Source of the DNA: Trichlorobacter thiogenes
GTDB taxonomy: Bacteria; Desulfobacterota; Desulfuromonadia; Geobacterales; Pseudopelobacteraceae
DNA: 64,000 nt
Direction of reading: 5' to 3'
Assembly (NCBI RefSeq): GCF_900167465.1
Contig: NZ_FUWR01000014.1
Span: forward strand, 39,097 to 103,096
The position numbers and the translations under genes were made by a program. This document shows positions 34,409 through 43,704 of the stretch, piece by piece; the stretch's first letter is position 1, and each line of letters begins with the position of its first letter. The notes under the pieces are model-generated. The model ran no database searches and was not told the origin of the DNA. It saw only the letters and a list, made by a program, of their open reading frames with translations.

Positions 34409-36928
34409 ATGATCAGACCGACTCTTTTCAGAAAATTCCTGATCGCCTCGCTACTCTTGGCACTGGTGCCACTGCTGGCTGCCACACTCTTCCTGTTTTC
34501 AGGACTTGAGCAGGTACGGGATCGCCTGGCCCTTGAGATCGGCAGTAGTGCAGAACAACAGGCAGCAGAAAGCCTGCAGATGCGTGCCCGTCAGGTGGCA
34601 GACACGGTAAGTGACTACCTCCACCGCCGCGAAGATGATCTGCGCTTTTTAAGCCGTTTTGCCACTGATCGCAAGGTACTGCTCTCTTTCTGGATGCAAC
34701 AACGCAGCGAGGTCTGGGAACAACGGGCCAGCGCCCCCAATCAGCTCCGCGAGGTACGGAAACTGGTGCCGATCTACCGCTCCTTTGCCCTGCTGGATGC
34801 AGATGGTCAGGAACAGATGGTGCTGAAAGATGGCCGCTTTTTGCCGCCCGCAGAACTGCGCAACGTTACTAAACCAACCGCTACCGAGTTTAAAAGCGAA
34901 ACCTATTTTCAAGAAATCAAGCAACTGCAGCCAAACGAGATCCATGTCACCCACCTGACCGGCTTCCATGTTAACAAACAGCAGCAACTGGCCGGGGCCT
35001 CTGAACCTGAACATGCCTTGGGTAAGCGTTATGAAGGGGTCGTTCGCTTTGGCCTCCCGCTTCACGGGCAGGATGGGCGTTTTACTGGAGCCTTTGTCAT
35101 CTCCATGGATCACCGGCACCTGATGGAATTCAGCCAGCATATTGATCCCGGCCCTCACTTTTCAACGGTCTTCCCCTCCTATAAAAGCGGTAACTATGCC
35201 TTCCTGTTTGATGATGAAGGCTGGATTATTACCCATCCCAAGTTATGGGATATCCGGGGAGTGAATCAACAGGGGGAGCTGCTGCCCCCCTACTCCAGTA
35301 ACTCAGGCAGCAAAGCTATTGAAGCCGGCAACATCCCGTTTAATCTTGATCATGCCGGATTTATCCACCCCAACTATCCCAAGGCATCGGCATTTGTCAG
35401 AAAACAGCAAAGTGGTGTGGTTGAACTGACCAACGTGGGCGGCGCCCGTAAAATCATGGCCTATGCGCCTATCCTGTATGATACCGGCCCCTACAAAAAA
35501 CATGGCGTCTTTGGCGGCATCACCATCGGCTACCAGGTTGATCAGTTCCAGAAGCAGGCCAGTGCCGGTAGTCTGCTCATAACCCGTAAACTGAAAGAGT
35601 ATCGCCAACAAAGCGGTCTGTTCATCGCACTGGCAGCAATCGTAGCAGGCCTGGCTGCCTGGCTGCTGGCACGGGGTATCACCCGTCCCTTGCAGCGCTT
35701 AAGCGAAGGGGCCCGCCGTCTTGCCAACGGAGAAACCGGTAATCGTGTCGTGGTAAAAGGCAGAGATGAACTGGCGGAGCTGGCCCTGTCCTTTAACGCC
35801 ATGGTGGCGGAACTGGAACAACGCAAGGCAAACCTGATTGCAACCCTGGAACAGTTACAGGAGTCACGGCAGGCCATTCTGGATGAACGTAACTTCAAGG
35901 AAAGCATCCTGGAAAGTATCTCCAGTGCCATCACCACCTTTGCCCCTGACGGTTCCCTTACCTCACGCAACAGCACCCTGGACCGTTTTTTAGGACACCA
36001 TTGGCCGCTGGGCAGTCATTACGCCACTATCTTTAAGGGGTGGGAGCCGATACCTGCCAGAATTGAGCTGGCCTTTACCGAAGGAAGCGGTTATGGCCGG
36101 GCCCCCCTGCAGCTTGAACAGAACGGCATCATTCAGCATTTTGATGTGGGGATTTTTCCGATTGGTGAGCATGCAGAACATGGCCTGACGGTCACGCTGC
36201 GGGATGAGACCATCCGTGAAGAGTTACGGGAAGAGACGGTCCGGCTGGAACGACTGGCTTCGCTGGGTAAACTGGCAGCCGGTATCTCCCATGAAATTCG
36301 CAACCCTCTCACCGGCATTTCATTGCTGCTGGACGATCTGCATGACCGGGCCCAGTTGGGTGAAAAAGATCGGGAGATGCTGACCAAGGCCATGGCAGAG
36401 ATTGAGCGGATGGAGCGGCTGATCTCGGCGCTATTGACCTTTGCAGCCCCGCCCCGGTCACGTTTTGCCCCAGGGGACCCCGGCGAAGCAGCCGAGGATG
36501 TGGTCATGCTGATGCAGCGTCCCTGTCAGCGTCAGGGGGTTACCCTGACCCTGGAGCGGACCCCGTTGCCTGACTGCCAGATTGATGCAGAAAAGATCCG
36601 CCAGGCCCTGCTTAATCTGCTGAAAAACGCCCTGGAAGCGCTGCCCCTTGGGGGAACTATCAGCATAACCATTAACCATGATGCACATGATGCCCTGATC
36701 ACCGTATGCGACTCTGGTCACGGTATCCCCAGCCAGGATCTGCCCCTGATCTTTGAGCCTTTCTTTACCCGTAAAGGGGCCGGAACCGGTCTTGGTCTCT
36801 CCATTACCAGACAGATCATTGAAGAGCATGGCGGTGTTATTACTGTAACCTCAGAGCCGGTTCAAGGCACCAGCTTCATGATACGGTTACCCCTGCTGCA
36901 GGCTGATCAGGAAACTGTTTCAACATGA
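34409..36928 (+). CDS. Membrane sensor histidine kinase (Cache-HAMP-PAS-HisKA)
   Basis: An 839-residue kinase. Order: membrane helix (about 8-30), long periplasmic Cache-type sensor (about 35-390; DPGPHFSTVFPSYKSGNYAF), second helix (about 398-420), HAMP (ITRPLQRLSEGARRLANGE, about 422-475), coiled coil, PAS-like segment (about 495-600), HisKA with phospho-His628 in GISHEIRNPLTG, and HATPase (GAGTGLGLSITRQIIEEHGG). The HisKA/HATPase resemble the NtrB/DctB class that pairs with sigma-54 activators. A second kinase, a receiver and such an activator follow on the same strand, so it probably senses a dicarboxylate or related ligand for the downstream TRAP system. Confidence 0.92.
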   Translation: MIRPTLFRKFLIASLLLALVPLLAATLFLFSGLEQVRDRLALEIGSSAEQQAAESLQMRARQVADTVSDYLHRREDDLRFLSRFATDRKVLLSFWMQQRSEVWEQRASAPNQLREVRKLVPIYRSFALLDADGQEQMVLKDGRFLPPAELRNVTKPTATEFKSETYFQEIKQLQPNEIHVTHLTGFHVNKQQQLAGASEPEHALGKRYEGVVRFGLPLHGQDGRFTGAFVISMDHRHLMEFSQHIDPGPHFSTVFPSYKSGNYAFLFDDEGWIITHPKLWDIRGVNQQGELLPPYSSNSGSKAIEAGNIPFNLDHAGFIHPNYPKASAFVRKQQSGVVELTNVGGARKIMAYAPILYDTGPYKKHGVFGGITIGYQVDQFQKQASAGSLLITRKLKEYRQQSGLFIALAAIVAGLAAWLLARGITRPLQRLSEGARRLANGETGNRVVVKGRDELAELALSFNAMVAELEQRKANLIATLEQLQESRQAILDERNFKESILESISSAITTFAPDGSLTSRNSTLDRFLGHHWPLGSHYATIFKGWEPIPARIELAFTEGSGYGRAPLQLEQNGIIQHFDVGIFPIGEHAEHGLTVTLRDETIREELREETVRLERLASLGKLAAGISHEIRNPLTGISLLLDDLHDRAQLGEKDREMLTKAMAEIERMERLISALLTFAAPPRSRFAPGDPGEAAEDVVMLMQRPCQRQGVTLTLERTPLPDCQIDAEKIRQALLNLLKNALEALPLGGTISITINHDAHDALITVCDSGHGIPSQDLPLIFEPFFTRKGAGTGLGLSITRQIIEEHGGVITVTSEPVQGTSFMIRLPLLQADQETVST

Positions 36929-36989
36929 CAAAGCCTGTAATTACTGGTATAGCCAGCCTGCATAACTCTTTCTGCCACCAAGGGGTAGT

Positions 36990-38456
36990 GTGAAACAACC
37001 ATTCAACAGCATACCTGGCCAACAATCCATGTTCACCCTGTTTCTAGGGCGCTTTCTGCCGCTTGCCCTGTTTACCCTGCTGGCGGGCGGAGCAATTTTC
37101 CTGCTGGAACGGAGCAGTCACCTGGATCTGCTCTACAAATTTGGCAAGATCCAATCCATTGAGGAACAATCACCGCTCACCATCGCCCTTGAACAGCACC
37201 AGATCATTACCATTTCAGCAGTTACGCTGTTGGCACTGGTGGTTGCCGCACCCATTGCCTGGTTTCGTGCAGCACGTCAACGACAAGATATGATTGTCGA
37301 ACATCAAAACCGGGAAAATCTGCGCAGCATCAAGCTGCTGCTTGATTCAACCATAGAAGGGATCTACGGCACTGATGAAGCAGGCCATTGCATCCTGGCC
37401 AACCGTTCCTGCGCCAACCTGCTGGGTTATACGCACCCTGAACAGCTATTGGGAAAAGAGATGCACCGTCTGATGCACCACAGCCATGCCGATGGCAGCC
37501 CCTACCCTGCATCAGCATGCAGGGCACACCAGATGGTAAGCACAGGATCTGCACCGGTACTGGTTACTGATGAAGTATTCTGGCGCCAGGATGGCAGTTG
37601 TTTTCCGGTATCCTACAGCGCCCATCCTATTCAGGAAAACGGCCAGAATATCGGCATGGTCTGCACCTTTGTGGATATCTCTGAACGCCGCCTGCTTGAA
37701 GATCAGTTACGCCATGCTCAGAAGATGGAGGCGGTCGGGCAGCTGGCAGGCGGCATTGCCCATGACTTTAACAATATCCTGCAGATCATCTCCGGTAACA
37801 CCCAGATTCTTCAGTTTGATTCAGAGCAGTCCAACCAGAAACAGCCACAGCTATTGGAAATTTTGAAGGCTGTTGAACGAGGCACCGCCCTGACCCGCAG
37901 TATGCTGGCCTTTAGCCGCAAACAGACGATTCACCCGGTCACCTTTGAACTGAATCAAATGGTGAAAGATTCATTACTTCTGGCCCAAAAGTTGCTATCA
38001 AAAAACATAACACTACAGCTTGAACAGACAGAAACAGCACTGGTTATTACTGCTGATGAAATATTGCTGCAACAGGTGCTGTTTAACCTGATTACCAATG
38101 CCCGGGATGCCATGCCAAACGGCGGCACCATTACGGTTGCAACAGTTGAACAGGTTATTGATGAAAGCACTGCTGGATCTGCTCAAGGAGCCCTGCCAGG
38201 AACCTACGCTGTTCTCAAGGTTCGTGACACCGGCCAGGGCATACCGGAGGAGATCCGCCAGAAAATTTTTGAACCGTTTTTCACCACCAAGGGGGTGGGC
38301 AAAGGAACCGGCCTAGGGCTTTCAATGATCTACGGCACGATCAAACAACACGGTGGTTTTGTGCTGGCTGAATCAACTGAAGGACAAGGCAGCTGCTTTT
38401 CAGTGTTTCTTCCTGCTATTTCGGCAAGCATACTGCCGAATCAACATACTTACTAA
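36990..38456 (+). CDS. PAS-domain sensor histidine kinase
   Basis: A 488-residue membrane kinase. Two N-terminal membrane helices (about 20-40 and 71-92) enclose only a short periplasmic loop, followed by PAS (about 108-240, including the sequence [21 protein letters not shown]), HisKA with phospho-His258 in [12 protein letters not shown] and HATPase ending [18 protein letters not shown]. The start is a GTG at 36990 with AGGGG four bases before it, a short spacing; an ATG at 37029 (MFTLFLGRF) is the alternative and would still keep both helices. The H-box (AHDFNN) belongs to the NtrB-like class. It is 20 bases from the receiver gene downstream. Confidence 0.9.
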   Translation: MKQPFNSIPGQQSMFTLFLGRFLPLALFTLLAGGAIFLLERSSHLDLLYKFGKIQSIEEQSPLTIALEQHQIITISAVTLLALVVAAPIAWFRAARQRQDMIVEHQNRENLRSIKLLLDSTIEGIYGTDEAGHCILANRSCANLLGYTHPEQLLGKEMHRLMHHSHADGSPYPASACRAHQMVSTGSAPVLVTDEVFWRQDGSCFPVSYSAHPIQENGQNIGMVCTFVDISERRLLEDQLRHAQKMEAVGQLAGGIAHDFNNILQIISGNTQILQFDSEQSNQKQPQLLEILKAVERGTALTRSMLAFSRKQTIHPVTFELNQMVKDSLLLAQKLLSKNITLQLEQTETALVITADEILLQQVLFNLITNARDAMPNGGTITVATVEQVIDESTAGSAQGALPGTYAVLKVRDTGQGIPEEIRQKIFEPFFTTKGVGKGTGLGLSMIYGTIKQHGGFVLAESTEGQGSCFSVFLPAISASILPNQHTY

Positions 38457-38476
38457 CCAGGGAACAAGGTTGCGCT

Positions 38477-38887
38477 ATGGCAAAGATTCTGCTTGTTGAT
38501 GATGACCCACAAGTTCGGGCGGTGTTGCTAGGCTTTCTACAGATCGGCGGGCATGAGGTACTGGAGGCAGGAAATGGCCTCCAGGCTTCTAAAATCCTTG
38601 AAAAACAACTGCCGGATCTGGTTATAACCGACATTGTCATGCCTGAATCTGATGGTTTTGAACTGATCATGTCCAGCAACCGCAAAGATCAGCCCATTAA
38701 AATCATTGCTATTACCGGAGGTTCACCTAACCTGGCCCAGCAAACACTTCTGACCATTGCCCAAAAAATGCCGATCAACAAGGTCTTGTCAAAACCGGTA
38801 ACCTGTGAAGAATTACTGGCCGCAGTCCAAGACGTCTTGAACAGTCCTGAAAACAACCGGCACGCCCAAACTAACCTGAATGCTTAG
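38477..38887 (+). CDS. Single-domain response regulator
   Basis: A 136-residue receiver without output domain. Acidic pocket ILLVDDDPQ (Asp8-10), phospho-acceptor Asp52 in LVITDIVMPESDG, and the conserved Lys in VLSKPVTCEE are all present. It sits between a kinase and the sigma-54 activator and overlaps the latter by eight bases. It may act as a phosphate relay or sink between the two kinases and the activator, rather than as a direct regulator. Confidence 0.92.
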   Translation: MAKILLVDDDPQVRAVLLGFLQIGGHEVLEAGNGLQASKILEKQLPDLVITDIVMPESDGFELIMSSNRKDQPIKIIAITGGSPNLAQQTLLTIAQKMPINKVLSKPVTCEELLAAVQDVLNSPENNRHAQTNLNA

Positions 38888-40247
38888 AGAAACCATTCTC
38901 ATAATTGATGATGAAGCCTTTATCCGGGAAAACGTCCAACGCATCCTGAACGAAGATGGCTATCGTGTGCTTGAGGCTGCCAATGGAGCAGAGGCCTTGG
39001 GGCGGGTTGCTGATGACGAGATCGATCTGGCCCTGCTGGATCTGAACCTGGGGGTTGAAAACGGCCTTGATCTGTTGGGGGCCTTGAAAGAGATAAACCC
39101 AGATCTGCTGGTGATTATCATCACCGGCTACGGATCGGTTGAAACAGCGGTAGATGCCCTCAAACTGGGGGCCTTTGACTACATGAAGAAGCCGTTTAAG
39201 GCTGATGCCCTGCGGGTCATCGTCAAGCTGGCCCTGCAGACCCAGGAACTGAAACGGGAGGTCCGGGGCCTGCGGCGTTCAGGCGCACTGGGACTTGATG
39301 TGCCGCTATTGGGGGAAAGTCCCTGTTTCCGGCAGGTACTGGATCAGGTGCGGGAGGTGGCCAGAATCCCCACCGCCACGGTGCTGGTAACCGGTGAGTC
39401 AGGCACCGGCAAAGAGCTAGTGGCCCGGGCGATCCATTCCCTGTCTGACCGCAAGGAACACCCCTTTGTGGCGGTCAACTGCGCCTCCATCCCCACTGAA
39501 CTGATGGAAAGTGAGCTGTTTGGCCATGAAAAAGGGGCCTTCACCGGGGCAGCTTCCCGCAAGACCGGACTGTTTGAAGAGGCCCACAACGGCACCATCT
39601 TTCTGGATGAGATCGGCGACATGTACGCCAGCCTGCAGGCCAAGCTGTTGCGGGTGTTACAGGAACGCACGGTCCGCCGGGTAGGCGGTTCCAAGGACCT
39701 GCCGGTTGATCTGCGGGTGATTGCCGCCACCAATCGCGATCTGCGTCAACGGATACAGATCGGCACCTTCCGGGAAGACCTGTTCTATCGCCTGAACGTG
39801 GTGCCGTTGCACCTTCCTCCCCTACGGGAACGGGGTAATGATATCCTGCTGTTGGCCAAACACTTCCTTTCTCACTTCAGTCAGGCCTTTGGTAAATCAT
39901 TCAAAGGGATTGAGCCAGCTGCAGAACAGATGCTGCTGGGTTACCCCTGGCCCGGCAATATCCGTGAGCTGCGTAACATCATTGAGCGGATCTGTATCAT
40001 GGCCCATGGCCCACAACTGGAACCTGCGCATCTGCCCCCGGAACTCCATCACCACACCACAGGACAAAGTTTAACCATTGCAGAAGATATTCTTAAGCAA
40101 GGCCTTGAAATTAATGTAGCAAACTATGAAAAACAGTTGGTTGTTGCTGCCCTTGAACAGGCTGAAGGGAACGTGGTCAAGGCAGCTTTAATCCTGAAGA
40201 TCCCCCGGGGCACCCTGCGCTACAAAATGGAAAAATACGGCCTGTAA
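38880..40247 (+). CDS. Sigma-54-dependent response regulator (DctD/NtrC family)
   Basis: Transcription activator of 455 residues: receiver (1-120, phospho-Asp54 in ALLDLNLG), AAA+ domain (about 145-370) with Walker A GESGTGKE, sigma-54 loop GAFTGA and arginine-finger region, then a Fis-type helix-turn-helix at the C-terminus (GNVVKAALILKIPRGTLRYKMEKYGL). It directly precedes two palindromic sites and a -24/-12 promoter driving dctPQM, so control of dicarboxylate uptake is the natural inference. It is the third signalling gene in a row with minimal spacing. Confidence 0.94.
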   Translation: MLRETILIIDDEAFIRENVQRILNEDGYRVLEAANGAEALGRVADDEIDLALLDLNLGVENGLDLLGALKEINPDLLVIIITGYGSVETAVDALKLGAFDYMKKPFKADALRVIVKLALQTQELKREVRGLRRSGALGLDVPLLGESPCFRQVLDQVREVARIPTATVLVTGESGTGKELVARAIHSLSDRKEHPFVAVNCASIPTELMESELFGHEKGAFTGAASRKTGLFEEAHNGTIFLDEIGDMYASLQAKLLRVLQERTVRRVGGSKDLPVDLRVIAATNRDLRQRIQIGTFREDLFYRLNVVPLHLPPLRERGNDILLLAKHFLSHFSQAFGKSFKGIEPAAEQMLLGYPWPGNIRELRNIIERICIMAHGPQLEPAHLPPELHHHTTGQSLTIAEDILKQGLEINVANYEKQLVVAALEQAEGNVVKAALILKIPRGTLRYKMEKYGL

Positions 40248-40279
40248 CAGCAGGCCAATCCGGTCGTATCCCTCCTTAC

Positions 40280-40319
40280 TGGCGGAAAACCGCCACACCT
40301 CTATGGCGGAAAACCGCCA
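40280..40319. promoter_or_regulatory. Two identical 16-bp palindromes, likely enhancer sites
   Basis: TGGCGGAAAACCGCCA occurs twice, at 40280-40295 and 40304-40319. Each copy is a perfect 6-4-6 inverted repeat, with start-to-start spacing of 24 bases. They lie about 85-125 bases before the sigma-54 promoter, the usual distance for NtrC/DctD activator binding. Each could also form a hairpin at the end of the regulator gene, but neither is followed by a T-run. Confidence 0.75.
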
Positions 40320-40403
40320 GTTCCATTCCTGAATAAAACTCCATTACGCTGCAACGTAAACAGAATAATCAACTTAAACAGCTTGTTAGCGTATTCACTG
40401 CTT

Positions 40404-40420
40404 TTGGCACTGCCATTGCT
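40404..40420 (+). promoter_or_regulatory. Sigma-54 (-24/-12) promoter of dctPQM
   Basis: TTGGCAC (40404-40410), five bases, then TTGCT (40416-40420): an essentially consensus -24/-12 element, with GG and GC correctly spaced. It lies about 70 bases before the dctP start. The adjacent activator gene and the palindromes upstream complete a standard sigma-54 control region. Confidence 0.88.
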
Positions 40421-40488
40421 AGATAAAACAAAATTCTGCGCTATACTCATTTCAATGTGAAGCATACCAACCCCAAGGAGGCACACAC

Positions 40489-41484
40489 ATGTTCAAGAAG
40501 ATTCTTGCAGCAGTTGTCACACTGGCATTTGCCCTTCCGCTGACCGCCCAGGCAGCACCGATTATCATCAAATTCAGCCACGTCGTGGCCAATGAGACCC
40601 CAAAAGGTCAGGCAGCCAACTACTTTAAAAAACTGGCTGAAGAACGCACCAAAGGTCGTGTAAAGATTGAGGTGTACCCAAATAGCCAGCTGTTCAAAGA
40701 CAAGGAAGAGATGGAAGCGCTGCAGATGGGTTCTGTACAGATGCTGGCCCCTTCTCTGGCCAAGTTCGCCCCGCTGGGTCTGAAAGAATTTGAACTGTTT
40801 GACCTGCCGTTTATCTTTGATGATTACACTGAACTGCACAAGGTAACCCAGGGGCCAATAGGAGCAAAGCTGCTCAAAAGACTTGAAACCAAAGGTCTGA
40901 TCGGTCTGGCGTACTGGGATAACGGCTTCAAGGTCATGTCTGCCAACAAACCACTCAAAAAGCCTGAAGATATGCGTGGCCAAAAGATGCGGATTCAGTC
41001 TTCCAAGGTACTGGATTCCCAGATGCGCTCTGTGGGCGCTATCCCGCAGGTACTGGCATTCTCTGAAGTGTATCAGGCACTGCAGACCGGTGTTGTTGAT
41101 GGCACCGAAAACCCACCTTCAAACCTGTACACCCAGAAGATGCATGAAGTGCAGAAATACGTCACCATGACAAACCACGGTTATCTTGGGTATGCCGTAC
41201 TGGTAAACAAGAAATTCTGGATGGGTCTGCCTGCTGATATCCGTGCAGCACTGGAAAGCTCTATGAAGGATGCCACCAACTATGCCAACAGCGTTGCCAA
41301 AAAAGATAATGATGAAGCAATGGCAGGCGTGAAAAAATCAGGCAAGTCTCAGATCATCAACCTGAGCGCTCAAGAAAAGGCTGCCTGGCGTAAGGCCATG
41401 GACAAGACTCACAAAGAGAACGCAGCCCGTATTGGCGCTGATGTCCTCAAGGAAGTCTACACCGCAACAGGCTACAAGCCCTGA
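40489..41484 (+). CDS. dctP: TRAP transporter C4-dicarboxylate-binding protein DctP
   Basis: Periplasmic receptor of a TRAP importer, 331 residues with a signal peptide cut after AQA (about residue 23). The mature start IIIKFSHVVANETPKGQAA and the strongly conserved KMRIQSSKVLDSQMRSVGA, containing the carboxylate-binding Arg, match DctP of fumarate/malate/succinate systems. AAGGAGG precedes the ATG. The gene follows a sigma-54 promoter, and a hairpin after its stop probably limits read-through to the membrane subunits. Confidence 0.95.
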   Translation: MFKKILAAVVTLAFALPLTAQAAPIIIKFSHVVANETPKGQAANYFKKLAEERTKGRVKIEVYPNSQLFKDKEEMEALQMGSVQMLAPSLAKFAPLGLKEFELFDLPFIFDDYTELHKVTQGPIGAKLLKRLETKGLIGLAYWDNGFKVMSANKPLKKPEDMRGQKMRIQSSKVLDSQMRSVGAIPQVLAFSEVYQALQTGVVDGTENPPSNLYTQKMHEVQKYVTMTNHGYLGYAVLVNKKFWMGLPADIRAALESSMKDATNYANSVAKKDNDEAMAGVKKSGKSQIINLSAQEKAAWRKAMDKTHKENAARIGADVLKEVYTATGYKP

Positions 41485-41507
41485 TCTGCTGCTGTAGTTG
41501 ATTCACA

Positions 41508-41535
41508 GCCGCTGCGACATCCGCAGCGGCTTTTT
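41508..41535 (+). terminator. Attenuating terminator between dctP and dctQ
   Basis: A perfect 9-bp GC-rich stem, GCCGCTGCG (41508-41516)/CGCAGCGGC (41522-41530), with loop ACATC and five T residues after it. It lies inside the dctPQM operon, so it likely acts as a partial terminator that gives more receptor than permease. Confidence 0.82.
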
Positions 41536-41576
41536 CACGACTAACTATATATATCTGCACTTCAGGAGATATCCCC

Positions 41577-42248
41577 ATGATGAAATACCTTGACCATCTT
41601 GAGGAATGGATCATCACCTTCCTTATCGGCGCGGCAACCCTGGTCATTTTTGCAGCGGTTGTCCACCGATATGCCTCGGGTCTGCCGATTCCCGGCCTGC
41701 AGGACTGGCTGCTGACCGTCAACATGAGCTGGGCTCAGGAACTCTGTATCTACATGTTTGTCTGGATGGCCAAGTTTGGCGCTGCCTATGGTGTCCGCAC
41801 CGGTATCCACGTCGGGGTGGATGTGCTGATTAACCGCCTGCCTGAAAAATGGCGTAAGACATCCGTACTGCTGGGTCTTTCAAGCGGCGTGCTCTTTACC
41901 GGCATCATTGCCACATTAGGGGCAGGTTTTGTCTGGGAAAACGGTATGCATTACGCGGTGTTTAACAAGTTTGGCATGGCACTGGGTGATCTGTACGAAG
42001 GCCCGATCACACCAGACCTTGAATGGCCAACCTGGATCGTCTACCTGGCTATCCCGCTAGGTTCATCCCTGATGTGTTTCCGTTTTATGCAGGTTGCCTG
42101 GACCTTTGCCCGCACTGGCGAACTGCCCCACCACGACCACAGCCATGTTGATGGTCTGGATGATACTATTGTTGATGCTACCGACGCGCTTGAAGAGTAT
42201 GAAGCACATAAATTTGATAAAAATGCAGAGCAGGGAGGTGTCAAATGA
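41577..42248 (+). CDS. dctQ: TRAP transporter small membrane subunit DctQ
   Basis: Small permease subunit, 223 residues with four predicted membrane helices. It contains the family region MSWAQELCIYMFVWMAKFGAAYGVR in the second and third helices. The C-terminal tail is unusually long and acidic, with a His-rich patch (HHDHSH). AGGAG lies upstream of the ATG. It overlaps dctM by four bases (ATGA). Confidence 0.93.
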   Translation: MMKYLDHLEEWIITFLIGAATLVIFAAVVHRYASGLPIPGLQDWLLTVNMSWAQELCIYMFVWMAKFGAAYGVRTGIHVGVDVLINRLPEKWRKTSVLLGLSSGVLFTGIIATLGAGFVWENGMHYAVFNKFGMALGDLYEGPITPDLEWPTWIVYLAIPLGSSLMCFRFMQVAWTFARTGELPHHDHSHVDGLDDTIVDATDALEEYEAHKFDKNAEQGGVK

Positions 42249-43624
42249 GCGCACATGCAGAAACAAAGGAGCTTATGACACCAAAAAAAGCAGCAACATG
42301 GGTTGTTGCCATTATAATCTCTCTGGCTGCCATTGCATCATTCGGTAATGCCGGTATTGTGTTTGCACTGCTAATCGGCCTGATGCTGACCGGCATGCCG
42401 ATCTCCATCTCCCTGGGTCTGACTGTTCTGACCTTCCTGTTCTTCATGTCAAACGTACCGGTTGAAACCGTGGCCATGAAGCTGTTTACCGGCATTGAGA
42501 AGTTTGAGATCATGGCTATTCCGTTCTTTATCCTGGCGGGCAACTTCCTGACCCACGGCGGGGTTGCCAAACGGATGATCAACTTTGCCACCTCAATGGT
42601 CGGGCACTGGCACGGTGGCCTTGGTCTGGCCGGGGTTATGGCCTGCGCCCTGTTTGCTGCGGTTTCCGGCTCCAGCCCGGCAACGGTGGTGGCTATTGGT
42701 TCGATCCTGTTGCCTGCCATGGTCAAGGCTGGTTTCCCCAGAAACTTTGGCGCCGGTGTTATCGCCACCTCCGGTTCGTTGGGGATTTTGATTCCCCCTT
42801 CAATTGTCATGGTTATTTATGCAGTTGCCACCAACTCATCAGTAGGCGCCCTGTTTATGGCTGGTGTCATCCCCGGCCTGATGCTGGCTGCCCTGCTTGG
42901 TTCTGTTGCCTGGTATCGTGCCCGTAAATTCAACTATCCCCGTCTACCCAAGGCAACTACCAAAGAACGATTGATTGCCTTTAAAGAGAGCATCTGGGGT
43001 CTGCTATTAATTGTAATTGTGCTGGGTGGTATCTACTCCGGCCTGTTTACCCCCACTGAGGCAGCAGCCATGTCTGCGGTCTATGCCTTCTTTGTGGCGG
43101 TGTTTGTGTACAAGGACATGAGTATTAAAGGCATCCCCAAGGTACTGCGTGATTCAGCCAACATGTCTTCCATGCTGTTGTATATCATCACCAATGCGGT
43201 GCTGTTCTCGTACCTGATGACATCCGAGCAGATCCCGCAGATCATGGCTGACTGGATCATCGGTCATAACCTTGGCGTAATCGCCTTCCTGGCAGTAACC
43301 AACATCCTGTTACTGCTGGCTGGCAACGTGATGGAACCATCCTCCATCATCCTGATCCTGGCGCCGATCCTGTTCCCGGTTGCCATGAAGCTGGGGATTG
43401 ACCCGATCCACTTCGGTATCCTGATGACAGTCAACATGGAAGTGGGCATGTGCCACCCACCAGTTGGCCTCAACCTGTATGTGGCCAGCGGTATCACCAA
43501 GATGGGGATTTCGGAACTGACCATGGCAGTGCTACCCTGGCTGATCGCCATGGTGGGCTTTATGCTGTTGATTACGTATGTGCCGATTATATCGCTCTGG
43601 CTGCCCCGAATGCTGGGGTACTAA
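42245..43624 (+). CDS. dctM: TRAP transporter large membrane subunit DctM
   Basis: Large ion-coupled permease subunit, 459 residues with about twelve to fourteen membrane segments. Conserved stretches include MAIPFFILAGNFLTHGGVAKRMI, AVSGSSPATVVAIGSILLPAM and GVIATSGSLGILIPPSIVMVIYA. TRAP systems are driven by the Na+ gradient, so its place opposite nhaD and a Na+-pumping decarboxylase is meaningful. It overlaps dctQ by four bases and is followed by a strong terminator. Confidence 0.95.
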   Translation: MSAHAETKELMTPKKAATWVVAIIISLAAIASFGNAGIVFALLIGLMLTGMPISISLGLTVLTFLFFMSNVPVETVAMKLFTGIEKFEIMAIPFFILAGNFLTHGGVAKRMINFATSMVGHWHGGLGLAGVMACALFAAVSGSSPATVVAIGSILLPAMVKAGFPRNFGAGVIATSGSLGILIPPSIVMVIYAVATNSSVGALFMAGVIPGLMLAALLGSVAWYRARKFNYPRLPKATTKERLIAFKESIWGLLLIVIVLGGIYSGLFTPTEAAAMSAVYAFFVAVFVYKDMSIKGIPKVLRDSANMSSMLLYIITNAVLFSYLMTSEQIPQIMADWIIGHNLGVIAFLAVTNILLLLAGNVMEPSSIILILAPILFPVAMKLGIDPIHFGILMTVNMEVGMCHPPVGLNLYVASGITKMGISELTMAVLPWLIAMVGFMLLITYVPIISLWLPRMLGY

Positions 43625-43648
43625 CGAAGCAGCAATTGCACGAGCAAG

Positions 43649-43678
43649 AAAAAGGCCTGTCAAATGACAGGCCTTTTT
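43649..43678. terminator. Bidirectional terminator between dctM and nhaD
   Basis: Stem GGCCTGT (43654-43660)/ACAGGCC (43667-43673), extended by CA/TG pairing and flanked by A5 on the left and T5 on the right. It closes both the dctPQM operon and the convergent mmd-nhaD operon. Confidence 0.92.
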
Positions 43679-43704
43679 CTTGTGCATCGTTACCACGACA
43701 ACGA

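Noticed and set aside
40280..40319. Palindromes as the terminator of the sigma-54 activator gene
   Set aside because: No T-run follows either hairpin, two identical copies at fixed spacing are unusual for terminators, and the position suits enhancer sites. Not fully excluded.
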